NCBI GenBank assembly: GCA_033675265.1
Contig: JAUJYZ010000152.1
Coordinates: 56,456 to 120,455, forward strand
DNA length: 64,000 nt
Source of the DNA: Actinostola sp. cb2023
Lineage: Eukaryota > Cnidaria > Anthozoa > Actiniaria > Actinostolidae
Direction: 5' to 3'
Shown: piece after piece, positions 20,714 through 32,049 of the stretch
How positions within the stretch are numbered: the first letter of the stretch is position 1
Layout: every line of letters begins with the position of its first letter
Position numbers and translations under genes: made by a program
Notes under the pieces: model-generated
What the model was told of the DNA's origin: nothing
The model's input: only the letters and a program-made list of their open reading frames with translations
Database searches by the model: none

Positions 20714-21105
20714 TCAAACCATCTATATGCCATAAGAAATTGGGTCCTCTGCCTTTGTACTGACGTCGCTGCAGTCGATGCCTCAACCTCGGGATCTAAG
20801 ATTCTAAGAGCATGTCGTACTGTTTCTTTACTGACAACTAATCCTTGTTCTATCGTTAATCTTTGCCAAATAGATCGATATCCAATAGCACTTACACTGC
20901 ATTGTAGCTCTTGCTCTATATGACTTAATATTGTTGATAGGTCTGATGGATTTATCCTTCTTCTAAGAACCCTCCTGGAAAGAACTCGCTTTAACTGCCT
21001 GGGACTAAGTGTCAGGCTGTGTATCAGTAGAAGACAAGCAATGATTTCCTTTTGATTATACCCAAGATTGAAATATTGGTCTATTAGGTCATTACGATCC
21101 TCCAT
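20714..21105 (-). pseudogene. integrase-like transposase, minus-strand copy, N-terminal part only
   Basis: It reads from ATG 21105 leftwards with the same MEDRNDLIDQYF start as the plus copy. It retains the segment the plus copy lost ('SAIGYRSIWQRLTIEQGLVV', 'KETVRHALRILDPE'), typical of the helix-turn-helix region before the catalytic core. Homology stops at 'WHIDG'-equivalent sequence near 20720. The open frame continues to 20437 only as antisense of the plus copy and should not be counted as protein. Neither copy is complete. Confidence 0.8.
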
Positions 21106-21195
21106 CTTGAATTTACCTTCGCCTTTAATATGAGCCTGCAGTTTATACTCTGATAAGTATGCGCAGCAATATTCGCGCAGCTCGTTTCCAGGCAA

Positions 21196-21404
21196 ACTCG
21201 ACTTGTAACTCGACTTGTATGTCGACTTGTAACTCGACTTGTATGTCGACTTGTATGTCGACTTATAACTCGACTTGTATGTCGACTTGTATGTCGACTT
21301 ATAACTCGACTTGTATGTCGACTTGTATGTCGACTTGTAACTCGACTTGTAACTCGACTTGTACTAATGTCGACTTATAACTCGACTTATATCTCGACTT
21401 GTGA
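21196..21404 (-). repeat. right subterminal array of 12-bp units (about 17 copies)
   Basis: The same 12-bp unit as on the left, in inverted orientation, with one 3-bp irregularity near 21364 (GTACTAATG). It is about half as long as the left array. Confidence 0.92.
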
Positions 21405-21446
21405 CCTGAAATAAAAATTGTGTTATGGCCCTTCGAGGGCTCCGTA

Positions 21447-21676
21447 CAAAAGCGGTCGCGTAGGAGTTTAATAAAAACACGGGTTTCACAATACTGGTCA
21501 TAACAAGAGCTAGTCGCTTACCAGAGCGGTCGCAACGAGAACTTATAGATACGCACTTCCAAGAAACCTATTCACAAAGCAATCGACAGCTCATAACTAT
21601 AACAGGAGCTGCTTTAATTTAGCAGTCGCATTTATAAAAGCATAGTGAGAGGGTTTGTTCTGTACTAGTCCGGGAA
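21447..21676. repeat. continuation of the GGTCGCTTAC dispersed repeat
   Basis: 'AGCGGTCGCGTAGGAG' and 'GCTAGTCGCTTACCAGAG' resume directly after the transposon, matching the type at 7140-7370 and 19423. Confidence 0.55.
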
Positions 21677-22880
21677 AGTTTATCATGGCTTGGTTCACGG
21701 CTATGATATCTTGTCCCCCTCTTGTAATATAGAGGGGAGACATTTTATCATAGCTTCGTTCACGGCTATGATATCTTGTCTCCCTCTTGTAATATAGAGG
21801 GGAGACATTTTGTCATGGCTTCGTTCACGGCTATGATATCTTGTCCCCCTCTTGTAATATAGAGGGGAGACATTTTGTCACGGCTTGGTTCACGGATATG
21901 ATATCTTGTCCCCCTCTTGTAATATAGAGGGGAGACATTTTGTCATGGCTTGGTTCACGGATATGATATCTTGTCCCCCTCTTGTAATATAGAGGGGAGA
22001 CATTTTGTCATGGCTTGGTTCACGGCTATGATATCTTGTCCCCCTCTTGTAATATAGAGGGGAGACATTTTGTCATGGCTTGGTTCACGGCTATGATATC
22101 TTGTCTCCCTCTTGTAATACAGAGGGGGGACATTTTATCATGGCTTGGTTCACGGCTATGATATCTTGTTTCCCTCTTGTAATACAGAGGGGGGACATTT
22201 TATCATGGCTTGGTTCACGGCTATGATATCTTGTCCCCCTCTTGTAATATAGAGGGGGGACATTTTATCGGCATGGCTTGGTTCACGGCTATGATATCTT
22301 GTCTCCCTCTTGTAATACAGAGGGGGGACATTTTATCATGGCTTGGTTCACGGCTATGATATCTTGTCCCCCTCTTGTAATATAGAGGGGGGACATTTTA
22401 TCATGGCTTGGTTCACGGCTATGATATCTTATCTCCCTCTTGTAATGCAGAGGGGGGACATTTTATCATGGCTTGGTTCACGGCTATGATATCTTGTCCC
22501 CCTCTTGTAATAGAGAGGGGGGACATTTTATCATGGCTTGGTTCACGGCTATGATATCTTGTCTCCCACTTGTAATACAGAGGGGGGACATTTTATCATG
22601 GCTTGGTTCACGACTATGATATCTTATCTCCCACTTGTAATACAGAGGTATCATGGCCGTGCACCAAGACATGATAAAATGTCTCCCCTATGTTACAAGT
22701 GGGAGACAAGATATCATATCTATGAACCAAGCCATGATAAAATGTCCCCCCTCTATATTACACGAGGGAGACAAGATATCATAGCTTTGAACCAAGACAT
22801 GATAAAATGTCCCCCCCTCTATATTACAAGAGGGGGACAAGATATCATAGCTATGAACCAAGCCATGATAAAATGTCCCC
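21677..22880. repeat. 65-bp minisatellite, about 15 direct then about 3.5 inverted copies
   Basis: The unit contains 'GTTCACGGCTATGATATCTT' and the self-complementary 'CCCCTCTTGTAATATAGAGG'. Successive 'CATTTT' starts at 21741, 21806 and 21871 give the 65-bp period. One copy near 22270 has a 3-bp insertion. From about 22650 the copies run in the opposite orientation. Open frames here are artefacts of the repeat. Confidence 0.93.
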
Positions 22881-23064
22881 CACTGTGAAGTACAGAATAA
22901 AGAGTTAAAAATATTTGTTAATCCACAGAACGGGAAGTTTATGAAGTCTGTGAAAGGAACGGCCGAAGTAATATTTCAAATCCGAGTCGGAATTTTTAAA
23001 TATTTTCCCGCAATTAATTCAGTATTCAATTCGGCTCTCACATGGTTCAGTGCGAGCGGTAAGC

Positions 23065-24529
23065 ATGGCCGAAGCGCTAGGTTCTAAGCAAAAGAAACGG
23101 AGGTTTAAAGAACCTCAAACATTGGAAGAAACAAAAATGGTAGTCGGCCAGTCAATTCCTAAAACTACACAATACAAGACTCGATGGGGTGTACGTATAT
23201 TTGAGAATTGGAGGAGTCAAAGGAATAATAAGCTCCCAGAATGCGAAGTTAATCCTTTAGGATTAAACGTATCCTTCGTTCAAACACTGAATACGCCTTT
23301 AACTTCAATGACGAAAGCCAGCTTAAATTTCTGGCTTATCAAATTTATCCAAGAGTTAACCGACAAAGATGGAGCTGCATACGTGGAAAAGACGATGTAT
23401 CAAATAATTTGTTGTTTGAAGAGATACTTAGAGACGAATGGAAGAGCTGACTTAAATCCACTGGATGCCAAAGACGTTGTGTAAGTATTTACATGTAGTT
23501 TGCTTAATTGTTTCTTTTGCCAAGATTAAATTACATGTCGAATATAATATTTACTACGTAGTAATGGGTGTTTATTTGATTTCAGTTTTCAAGGTTTCCG
23601 TCAGATCCTTGACGCTGAAATGAAAAAATCCCATCGTGCTGGAGAACAACTGGAAAGATGCAAAGAAGAGAAGAAGCCCGTTACTGAGACGGAGGAAACT
23701 ATGCTTTGGACATTGGACTTGTTAGGAGATAAGACAGCTCAATCTTTAGTTAATACTATTTATTTTTATATTGGAAAGCTTTATGGGCTTACACCCTCTG
23801 AGCATAGGGAACTCATGATGAGTAGTTTCGTTATTGAAGAATGCACGATTACGTATAGAGAAAATGTCACAAAAACGTATCATGGTGGTTTGCGTGATTT
23901 AAAAAAGAAAAGGGCGAGTAGTTGAACACCAATGCCATTCCGAAAACGGAGGAAATCACAAACCTTGCTTAGTTGATATGTTCAAGGAATTTGTATCTAT
24001 GATAAGATAGTTCAGTAAATGCGATGAAGCTTTCTATTTTCGACCTAGTAAAACAGCATACAAGTTTGAGAATTCGCCTCTAGGAATTCACACATTGAAT
24101 AATATTTTGCCAACTATGATGGAAAAAGCAGGTTTAAAGAAAAAGACCGCCCACTGTCTCAGGGTAACTACTGCTTCCACATTATTCCAAAATAAGCATG
24201 AGGAAAGTCTCATTCGTCAACGTACTGGCCATGTTTCTTCGGCACTTTTTGCTTATGAGAAACCGGAGAAAAAGCAACTTGAAAAGGTTTCTAAGTGTCT
24301 TGGTCCACCACCTTTACCATCGGAAAATGCTTCAATTGCCTCAGAGTCAAACGATATGTTGCCAGACTTTTCTGACGAAGAATTTGATAAAATTGTTCGT
24401 GAATTTGATTTCAGTCAAATTGAATCTGAAATAAAATCCGACACGAAAAGGAATGACCAGGTTGACTTGCTTTTGGCTAACAATTCATATCATAATTGTA
24501 CGATTAACATTTCCTTCAATCAAAACTAA
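23065..24529 (+). pseudogene. Crypton/DUF3504-type tyrosine recombinase, two exons, disrupted
   Basis: ATG 23065 has A at -3 and G at +4. Exon 1 (23065-23480) ends at GTAAGT and exon 2 starts at 23586 after TTTCAG, keeping the frame. Exon 1 holds 'TTQYKTRWGVRIFENW', typical of the N-terminal SAM-like part of KIAA1958/ZMYM/Crypton DUF3504 proteins. The catalytic half shows 'HCLR' (R at 24161-24163), 'TGH' (H at 24230-24232) and a nucleophile-position 'AYEKP' (Y at 24254-24256). A frameshift near 23907-23912 and TAG 24008-24010 break the gene. Where Cryptons usually read L-R-G-G-x-E-H, this reads L-T-P-S-E-H (T codon 23791-23793), so the first catalytic arginine is apparently missing. Such proteins either move Cryptons through a circular intermediate or are domesticated host proteins. 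Confidence 0.82.
23481..23585 (+). other. intron of the Crypton-like gene (105 bp)
   Basis: The donor GTAAGT and acceptor TTGATTTCAG are both strong consensus sites. Splicing restores the frame between 'AKDVV' and 'FQGFRQ', and protein similarity continues across it. Confidence 0.8.
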
Positions 24530-24814
24530 GTAATTAACCGGTTTATATTAATTAAGAAGTGCACAGGAAAAACGTATATTTAGATTACAGGCTCAAATAT
24601 TTTTTTGTAGATAAGCTTTTTCCAAACACCCGCAAACACGATGTTTGGACAGGGAAATAATTATAATTCCACACTCAACTGAAATGTCATGTACGTAAAC
24701 TACAGCACAACAAGCCAAGCAAAGTGTATACTTGGATGGGAAGATTTCATTTTATCATCGTATGATCATGAAGTTTTCTATCATGTCTCTCATCAGCGAT
24801 TAGTTTCAATTGAC
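24530..24814. other. spacer between the recombinase pseudogene and the satellite
   Basis: AT-rich and non-coding. No terminal repeat of the Crypton is visible, as expected for that class. Confidence 0.5.
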
Positions 24815-26584
24815 AAGAATTTTGGTAATTGGCGAGTATTTTGAGATCGATCGCGAAAATACTAAAATGTCACAAAACGTCGGTCGCCTAAGAAAAGCGT
24901 CTTCCACAAAGAAAACTATCGAGCACAGAATCTAGGTCGAATAAGATAAACTTCTTCCGTCAAAAAACTGCAGGATCAGTTTTCCAACTTGTTATGTGAA
25001 AAAAACCGCAACGCTCAGTTTTCCTGCAAAACAGCTTTTTTGCGACCAACCAAGTTTTTTTGCAGATAACTGAATTCTGGTGAAGGAACGAATTTTTTGT
25101 GAACTACAGAGCTTCAGCGTTAGGAAGAGTTGCCGGTATCGCTTAGAGTTTTGGTGATTGGCGAGTTTTTGAGATCGATCGCGAAAATACTAAAATGTCA
25201 CAAAACGTCGGTCGCCTAAGAAAAGCGACTTCCACCAAAAAAACTATCGAGCACAGAATCTCGGTCGAATAAGATAAACTTGTTCCGTCAAAAAACTGCA
25301 GGATCAGTTTTGCAACTTGTTATGTCAAAAAAACTGCACCGCTCAGTTTTCCTACAAAACAGCTTTTTTGCGACCAACCAAGTTTTTTGCAGATAACTGA
25401 ATTCCGAAGAAGAAACGATTTTTTTGTGAACTACAGAGCTTCAGCGTGGGGAAGAGTTGCCGGCATCGCTAGAGTTTTGGTAATCGGCGAGTTTTTTGAA
25501 ATCGTTCGCGAAAATAACTAAAATGTCGAAACAGCTTTTTTGCGACTGAATTCTGGTGAAGAAACGATTTTTTTGTGAATTACAGAGCTTCAGCGTTGGG
25601 AATGTGTTGCCGGCGTCGCTAGAGATTTGGCAATCGGCCAGTTTTTTGTGATTGATCGCGAAAATACTAAAATGTCACAAAACGTCGGTCGCCTAAGAAA
25701 AGCGACTTCCACCAAAAAAACTATCGAGCACAGAATCTCGGTCGAATAAGATAAACTTTTTCCGTCAAAAAACTGCAGGAACAGTTTTCCAACTTGTTAT
25801 GTGAAAAAAACTGCACCGCTCAGTTTTCCTGTCAAAAAAAAACTGCTTTTTTGCGACAAACCAAGTTTTTTGCAGATAACTGAATTCCGAAGAAGAAACG
25901 ATTTTTTTGTGAACTACAGAGCTTCAGCGTTAGGAAGAGTTGCCGGGATCGCTAGAGTTTTGGTAATTGGCGAGTTTTTGAGATCGATCGCGAAAATACT
26001 AAAATGTCACAAAACGTCGGTCGCCTAAGAAAAGCGTCTTCCATCAAAAAAACTATCGAGCACAGAATCTCGGTCGAATAAGATAAACTTCTTCCGTCAA
26101 AAAACTGCAGGATCAGTTTTGCAACTTGTTATGTCAAAAAAACTGCACCGCTCAGTTTTCCTGCAAAACAGCTTTTTTGCGACAAACCAAGTTTTTTGCA
26201 GACAACTGAATTCTGGTGAAGGAGAAATTTTTTTGTTAACTACAGAGCTTCAGCGTGGGGAAGAGTTGCCGGCATCGCTAGAGTTTTGGCAATCGGCCAG
26301 TTTTTTGTGATCGATCGCGAAAATACTAAAATGTCACAAAACGTCGGTCGCCTAAGAAAAGCGTCTTCAATCAAATAAACTATCGAGCACAGAGTTTTCC
26401 AACTTGTTAACTCGGTCGAATAAGATAAACTTTTTCCGTTTTTTGCGACAAACCAAAAAAAACAATTTTTTTTGTGCAGGATCATCAGTTTTTTCCAACT
26501 TGTTATGTCAAAAAAACTGCACCGCTCAGTTTTCCTAAAAAACAGCTTTTTTGCACTCAGTTTTCCACAAAACAGCTTTTTTGC

Positions 26585-27975
26585 GACCAACCAAGTTTTT
26601 TGCAGATAACTGAATTCCGAAGAAGAAACGATTTTTTTGTGAACTACAGAGCTTCAGCGTTAGGAAGAGTTGGCGGGATCGCTAGAGTTTTGGCAATCGG
26701 CGAGTTTTTGAGATCGATCGCGAAAACACTAAAATGTCACAAAACGTAGGTCGCCTAAGAAAAGCGTCTTCCATCAAGAAAACTATCGAGAACAGAATCT
26801 CGGTCGAATAAGATCAACTTATTCCGTCTAAAAACTGCAGGAACAGTTTTCCAACTTGTTATGTGAAAAAAACTGCACCGTTCAGTGTTCCTGCAAAACA
26901 GCTTTTTTGCGACCAACCAAGTTTTTTGCAGACAACTGAATTCTAATGAAGGATCGATTTTTTGGTGAACTACAGAGCTTTAGCGTCTAGATCGAATAAG
27001 ATAAACTTCTTCCGTCAAAAAACTGCAGGATCAGTTTTGCAACATGTTATGTCAAAAAAACTGCACCGCTCAGTTTTCCTACAAAACAGCTTTTTTGCGA
27101 CCAACCAAGTTTTTAGCAGATAACTGAATTCTGGTGAAGGATCGATTTTTTGGTGAACTACAGAGCTTCAGCGTCTAGGTCGAATAAGATAAACTTGTTC
27201 CGTCTAAAAACTGCAGGAACAGTTTTCCAACTTGTTATGTGAAAAAAACTGCACCGTTCAGTTTTCCTGCAAAACAGCTTTTTTGCGACTAACCAAGTTT
27301 TTTGCAGATAACTGAATTCTGGTGAAGGAACGATTTTTTTGTGAACTACAGAGCTTCAGCGTTAGGAAGAGATGCCGGCGTCGCTAGTGTTTTGGCAATC
27401 GGCCAGTTTTTTGTGATCGATCACGAAAATACTAAAATGTCGAAACAGCTTTTTTGCGACTGAATTCTGGTGAAGGAACGATTTTTTTGTGAACTACAGA
27501 GCTTCAGCGTTGGGAATGTGTTGCCGGCGTCGCTAGAGATTTGGCAATCGGCCAGTTTTTTGTGATCGATCGCGAAAATACTAAAATGTCACAAAACGTC
27601 GGTCGCCTAAGAAAAGCGTCTTCCACCAAAAAAACTATCGAGCACAGAATCTCGGTCGAATAAGATAAACTTCTTCCGTCAAAAAACTGCAGGATCAGTT
27701 TTGCAACTTGTTATGTCAAAAAAACTGCACCGCTCAGTTTTCCTACAAAACAGCTTTTTTGCGACAAACCAAGTTTTTTGCAGACAACTGAATTCCGAAG
27801 AAGAAACGATTTTTTTATTAACTACAGAGCTTCAGCGTGGGGAAGAGTTGCCGGGATCGCTAGAGATTTGGCAATCGGCCAGTTTTTTGTGATCGATCGC
27901 GAAAATACTAAAATGTCACAAAACGTCGGTCGCCTAAGAAAAGCGCCTTCCATCAAAAAAACTATCGAGCACAGA
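26585..27975 (+). repeat. satellite block A1, duplicated 2.35 kb downstream
   Basis: Diagnostic variants 'TTCAGTGTTCC' (26881 and 29231), 'CGTAGGTCGCC' (26745 and 29095) and the fused 'TTTAGCGTCTAGATCG' recur at a constant offset of about 2350 bp. The partner block is 28935-30328. Confidence 0.75.
26996..27180 (+). repeat. example of deletion monomer type 2 (about 184 bp)
   Basis: 'CAGCGT' is fused directly to 'CTAGGTCGAATAAG', removing about 145 bp. Also seen near 28165, 29335, 29527 and 48228. Confidence 0.8.
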
Positions 27976-28934
27976 ATCTAGGTCGAATAAGATAAACTTG
28001 TTCCGTCTAAAAACTGCAGGAACAGTTTTCCAACTTGTTATGCGAAAAAAACTGCACCGCTCAGTTTTCCTGCAAAACAGCTTTTTTGCGACAAACCCAG
28101 TTTTTTGCAGATAAACTGAATTCTAATGAAGGATCGATTTTTTGGTGAACTACAGAGCTTCAGCGTCTAGGTCGAATAAGATAAACTTGTTCCGTCTAAA
28201 AACTGCAGGAACAGTTTTCCAACTTGTTATGTGAAAAAAACTGCACCGCTCAGTTTTCCTGCAAAACAGCTTTTTTGCGACCAACCAAGTTTTTTGCAGA
28301 TAACTGAATTCTGGTGAAGGAACGATTTTTTTTGTGAACTACAGAGCTTCAGCGTTAGGAAGAGTTGCCGGGATCGCTAGAGTTTTGGTAATCGGGCGAG
28401 TTTTTGAGATCGATCGCGAAAATACTAAAATGTCACAAAACGTCGGTCGCCTTAGAAAAGCGTCTTCCATCAAAAAAACTATCGAGCACAGAATCTAGGT
28501 CGAATAAGATAAACTTCTTCCATCTAAAAACTGCAGGAACAGTTTTCCAACTTGTTATGTGAAAAAAACTGCACCGCTCAGTTTTCCTGCAAAACAGCTT
28601 TTTTGCGACAAACCAAGTTTTTTGCAGACAACTGAATTCTGGTGAAGGAACGATTTTTTTGTTAACTACAGAGCTTAAGCGTTGAGAAGAGTTGCCGGCG
28701 TCGCTAGTGTTTTGGCAATCGGCCAGTTTTTTGTGATCGATCACGAAAATACTAAAATGTCACAAAACGTCGGTCGCCTAAGAAAAGCGTCTTCAATCAA
28801 AAAAACTATCGAGCACAGAATCTCGGTCGAATAAGATAAACTTTTTCCGTCAAAAAACTGCAGGATCAGTTTTCCAACTTGTTATGTCAAAAAAACTGCA
28901 CCGCTCAGTTTTCCTACAAAACAGCTTTTTTGCG

Positions 28935-30328
28935 ACCAACCAAGTTTTTTGCAGATAACTGAATTCCGAAGAAGAAACGATTTTTTTGTGAACTACAGAG
29001 CTTCAGCGTTAGGAAGAGTTGGCGGGATCGCTAGAGTTTTGGCAATCGGCGAGTTTTTTGTGATCGATCGCGAAAATACTAAAATGTCACAAAACGTAGG
29101 TCGCCTAAGAAAAGCGTCTTCCATCAAGAAAACTATCGAGAACAGAATCTCGGTCGAATAAGATCAACTTATTCCGTCTAAAAACTGCAGGAACAGTTTT
29201 CCAACTTGTTATGTGAAAAAAACTGCACCGTTCAGTGTTCCTGCAAAACAGCTTTTTTGCGACCAACCAAGTTTTTTGCAGACAACTGAATTCTAATGAA
29301 GGATCGATTTTTTGGTGAACTACAGAGCTTTAGCGTCTAGATCGAATAAGATAAACTTCTTCCGTCAAAAAACTGCAGGATCAGTTTTGCAACATGTTAT
29401 GTCAAAAAAAAACTGCACCGCTCAGTTTCCTACAAAACAGCTTTTTTTTTGCGACCAACCAAGTTTTTAGCAGATAACTGAATTCTGGTGAAGGATCGAT
29501 TTTTTGGTGAACTACAGAGCTTCAGCGTCTAGGTCGAATAAGATAAACTTGTTCCGTCTAAAAACTGCAGGAACAGTTTTCCAACTTGTTATGTGAAAAA
29601 AACTGCACCGTTCAGTTTTCCTGCAAAACAGCTTTTTTGCGACCAACCAAGTTTTTTGCAGATAACTGAATTCTGGTGAAGGAACGATTTTTTTGTGAAC
29701 TACAGAGCTTCAGCGTTAGGAAGAGTTGCCGGCGTCGCTAGTGTTTTGGCAATCGGCCAGTTTTTTGTGATCGATCACGAAAATACTAAAATGTCGAAAC
29801 AGCTTTTTTGCGACTGAATTCTGGTGAAGGAACGATTTTTTTGTGAACTACAGAGCTTCAGCGTTGGGAATGTGTTGCCGGCGTCGCTAGAGATTTGGCA
29901 ATCGGCCAGTTTTTTGTGATCGATCGCGAAAATACTAAAATGTCACAAAACGTCGGTCGCCTAAGAAAAGCGTCTTCCACCAAAAAAACTATCGAGCACA
30001 GAATCTCGGTCGAATAAGATAAACTTCTTCCGTCAAAAAACTGCAGGATCAGTTTTGCAACTTGTTATGTCAAAAAAACTGCACCGCTCAGTTTTCCTAC
30101 AAAACAGCTTTTTTGCGACCAACCAAGTTTTTTGCAGACAACTGAATTCCGAAGAAGAAACGATTTTTTTATTAACTACAGAGCTTCAGCGTGGGGAAGA
30201 GTTGCCGGGATCGCTAGAGTTTTGGCAATCGGCCAGTTTTTTGTGATCGATCGCGAAAATACTAAAATGTCACAAAACGTCGGTCGCCTAAGAAAAGCGC
30301 CTTCCATCAAAAAAACTATCGAGCACAG
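28935..30328 (+). repeat. satellite block A2, duplicate of block A1
   Basis: Same variant order as 26585-27975, including two short fused monomers and one CAC-linked deletion monomer. The match ends where 'AACTTGTTCCG' becomes 'AACTTCTTCCG'. Confidence 0.75.
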
Positions 30329-30572
30329 AATCTAGGTCGAATAAGATAAACTTCTTCCGTCTAAAAACTGCAGGATCAGTTTTCCAACTTGTTATGTCAA
30401 AAAAACTGCACCGCTCAGTTTTCCTGCAAAACAGCTTTTTTGCGACAAACCAAGTTTTTTGCAGACAACTGAATTCTGGTGAAGGAACGATTTTTTTCTT
30501 TACTACAGAGCTTAAGCGTTGAGAAGAGTTGCCGGCGACGCTAGTGTTTTGGCAATCGGCCAGTTTTTTGTG

Positions 30573-30722
30573 ATCGATCACGAAAATACTAAAATGTCGA
30601 AACAGCTTTTTTGCGACTGAATTCTGGTGAAGGAACGATTTTTTTGTGAACTACAGAGCTTCAGCGTTGGGAATGTGTTGCCGGCGTCGCTAGAGATTTG
30701 GCAATCGGCCAGTTTTTTGTGA
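30573..30722 (+). repeat. example of deletion monomer type 1 (about 147 bp)
   Basis: The monomer jumps from 'AAAATGTC' directly to 'GAAACAGCTTTTTTGCGAC' and then 'TGAATTCTGG', losing two internal parts of a full monomer (about 180 and 20 bp). The same junctions occur near 25527, 27437, 29790, 32050, 33187, 36659, 37790, 40245, 41735, 42549, 44337, 45140, 46290, 48155 and 52137. They are nearly always preceded by the variant 'ATCACGAAAAT' instead of 'ATCGCGAAAAT'. Confidence 0.85.
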
Positions 30723-32049
30723 TTGATCGCGAAAATACTAAAATGTCACAAAACGTCGGTCGCCTAAGAAAAGCGTCTTCCATCAAGAAAACTATCGAGC
30801 ACAGAATCTCGTTCGAATAAGATAAACTTCTTCCGTCAAAAAACTGCAGGATCAGTTTTCCAACTTGTTATGTCAAAAAAACTGCACCGCTCAGTTTTCC
30901 TACAAAACAGCTTTTTTGCGACCAACCAAGTTTTTTGCAGACAACTGAATTCCGAAGAAGAAACGATTTTTTTGTTAACTACAGAGCTTCAGCGTGGGGA
31001 AGAGTTGCCGGGATCGCTAGAGATTTGGCAATCGGCCAGTTTTTTGTGATCGATCGCGAAAATACTAAAATGTCACAAAACGTCGGTCGCCTTAGAAAAG
31101 CGTCTTCCATCAAAAAAACTATCGAGCACAGAATCTAGGTCGAATAAGATAAACTTCTTCCATCTAAAAACTGCAGGAACAGTTTTCCAACTTGTTATGT
31201 GAAAAAAACTGCACCGCTCAGTTTTCCTGCAAAACAGCTTTTTTGCGACAAACCAAGTTTTTTGCAGATAACTGAATTCTGGTGAAGGAACGATTTTTTT
31301 GTGAACTACAGAACTTCAGCGTTGGGAAGAGTTGCCGGCGTCGCTGGAGTTTTGGCAATCGGCAGTTTTTTGTGATCGATCGCGAAAATACTAAAATGTC
31401 ACAAAACGTCGGTCGCCTAAGAAAAGCGTCTTCCACCAAAAAAACTATCGAGCACAGAATCTCGGTCGAATAAGATAAACTTCTTCCGTCAAAAAACTGC
31501 AGGATCAGTTTTGCAACTTGTTATGTCAAAAAAACTGCACCGCTCAGTTTTCCTACAAAACAGCTTTTTTGCGACCAACCAAGTTTTTTGCAGACAACTG
31601 AATTCCGAAGAAGAAACGATTTTTTTTATTAACTACAGAGCTTCAGCGTGGGGAAGAGTTGCCGGGATCGCTAGAGATTTGGCAATCGGCCAGTTTTTTG
31701 TGATCGATCGCGAAAATACTAAAATGTCACAAAACGTCGGTCGCCTAAGAAAAGCGCCTTCCATCAAAAAAACTATCGAGCACAGAATCTAGGTCGAATA
31801 AGATAAACTTCTTCCATCAAAAAACTGCAGGATCAGTTTTCCAACTTGTTATGTCAAAAAAACTGCACCGCTCAGTTTTCCTGCAAAACAGCTTTTTTGC
31901 GACAAACCAAGTTTTTTGCAGACAACTGAATTCTGGTGAAGGAACGATTTTTTTCTTTACTACAGAGCTTAAGCGTTGAGAAGAGTTGCCGGCGACGCTA
32001 GTGTTTTGGCAATCGGCCAGTTTTTTGTGATCGATCACGAAAATACTAA

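Larger units (their letters stand above)
19577..21452. mobile_element. complete palindromic DNA transposon with CAAAAG target duplication (IS3EU-like, tentative)
   Basis: The element proper is 19583-21446 (1864 bp). CAAAAG lies at 19577-19582 and 21447-21452. The terminal inverted repeat begins TACGGAGCCCTCGAAGGGCC and runs about 40 bp with one mismatch, through 'ACAATTTTTATTTCAGGT'. Inside it are arrays of a 12-bp unit, then two opposed partial transposase copies, with a unique centre at about 20433-20713. The 6-bp duplication and integrase-like transposase fit the IS3EU group as I remember it; that name needs a database check. The element sits in the GGTCGCTTAC dispersed repeat. Confidence 0.85.

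Noticed and set aside
21677..22880. CRISPR array
   Set aside because: The whole 65-bp unit is repeated, with no variable spacers, and the context is eukaryotic.
22484..22888. Open frames in the 65-bp minisatellite
   Set aside because: Repeat-derived; the unit is low in information and frames exist on both strands.
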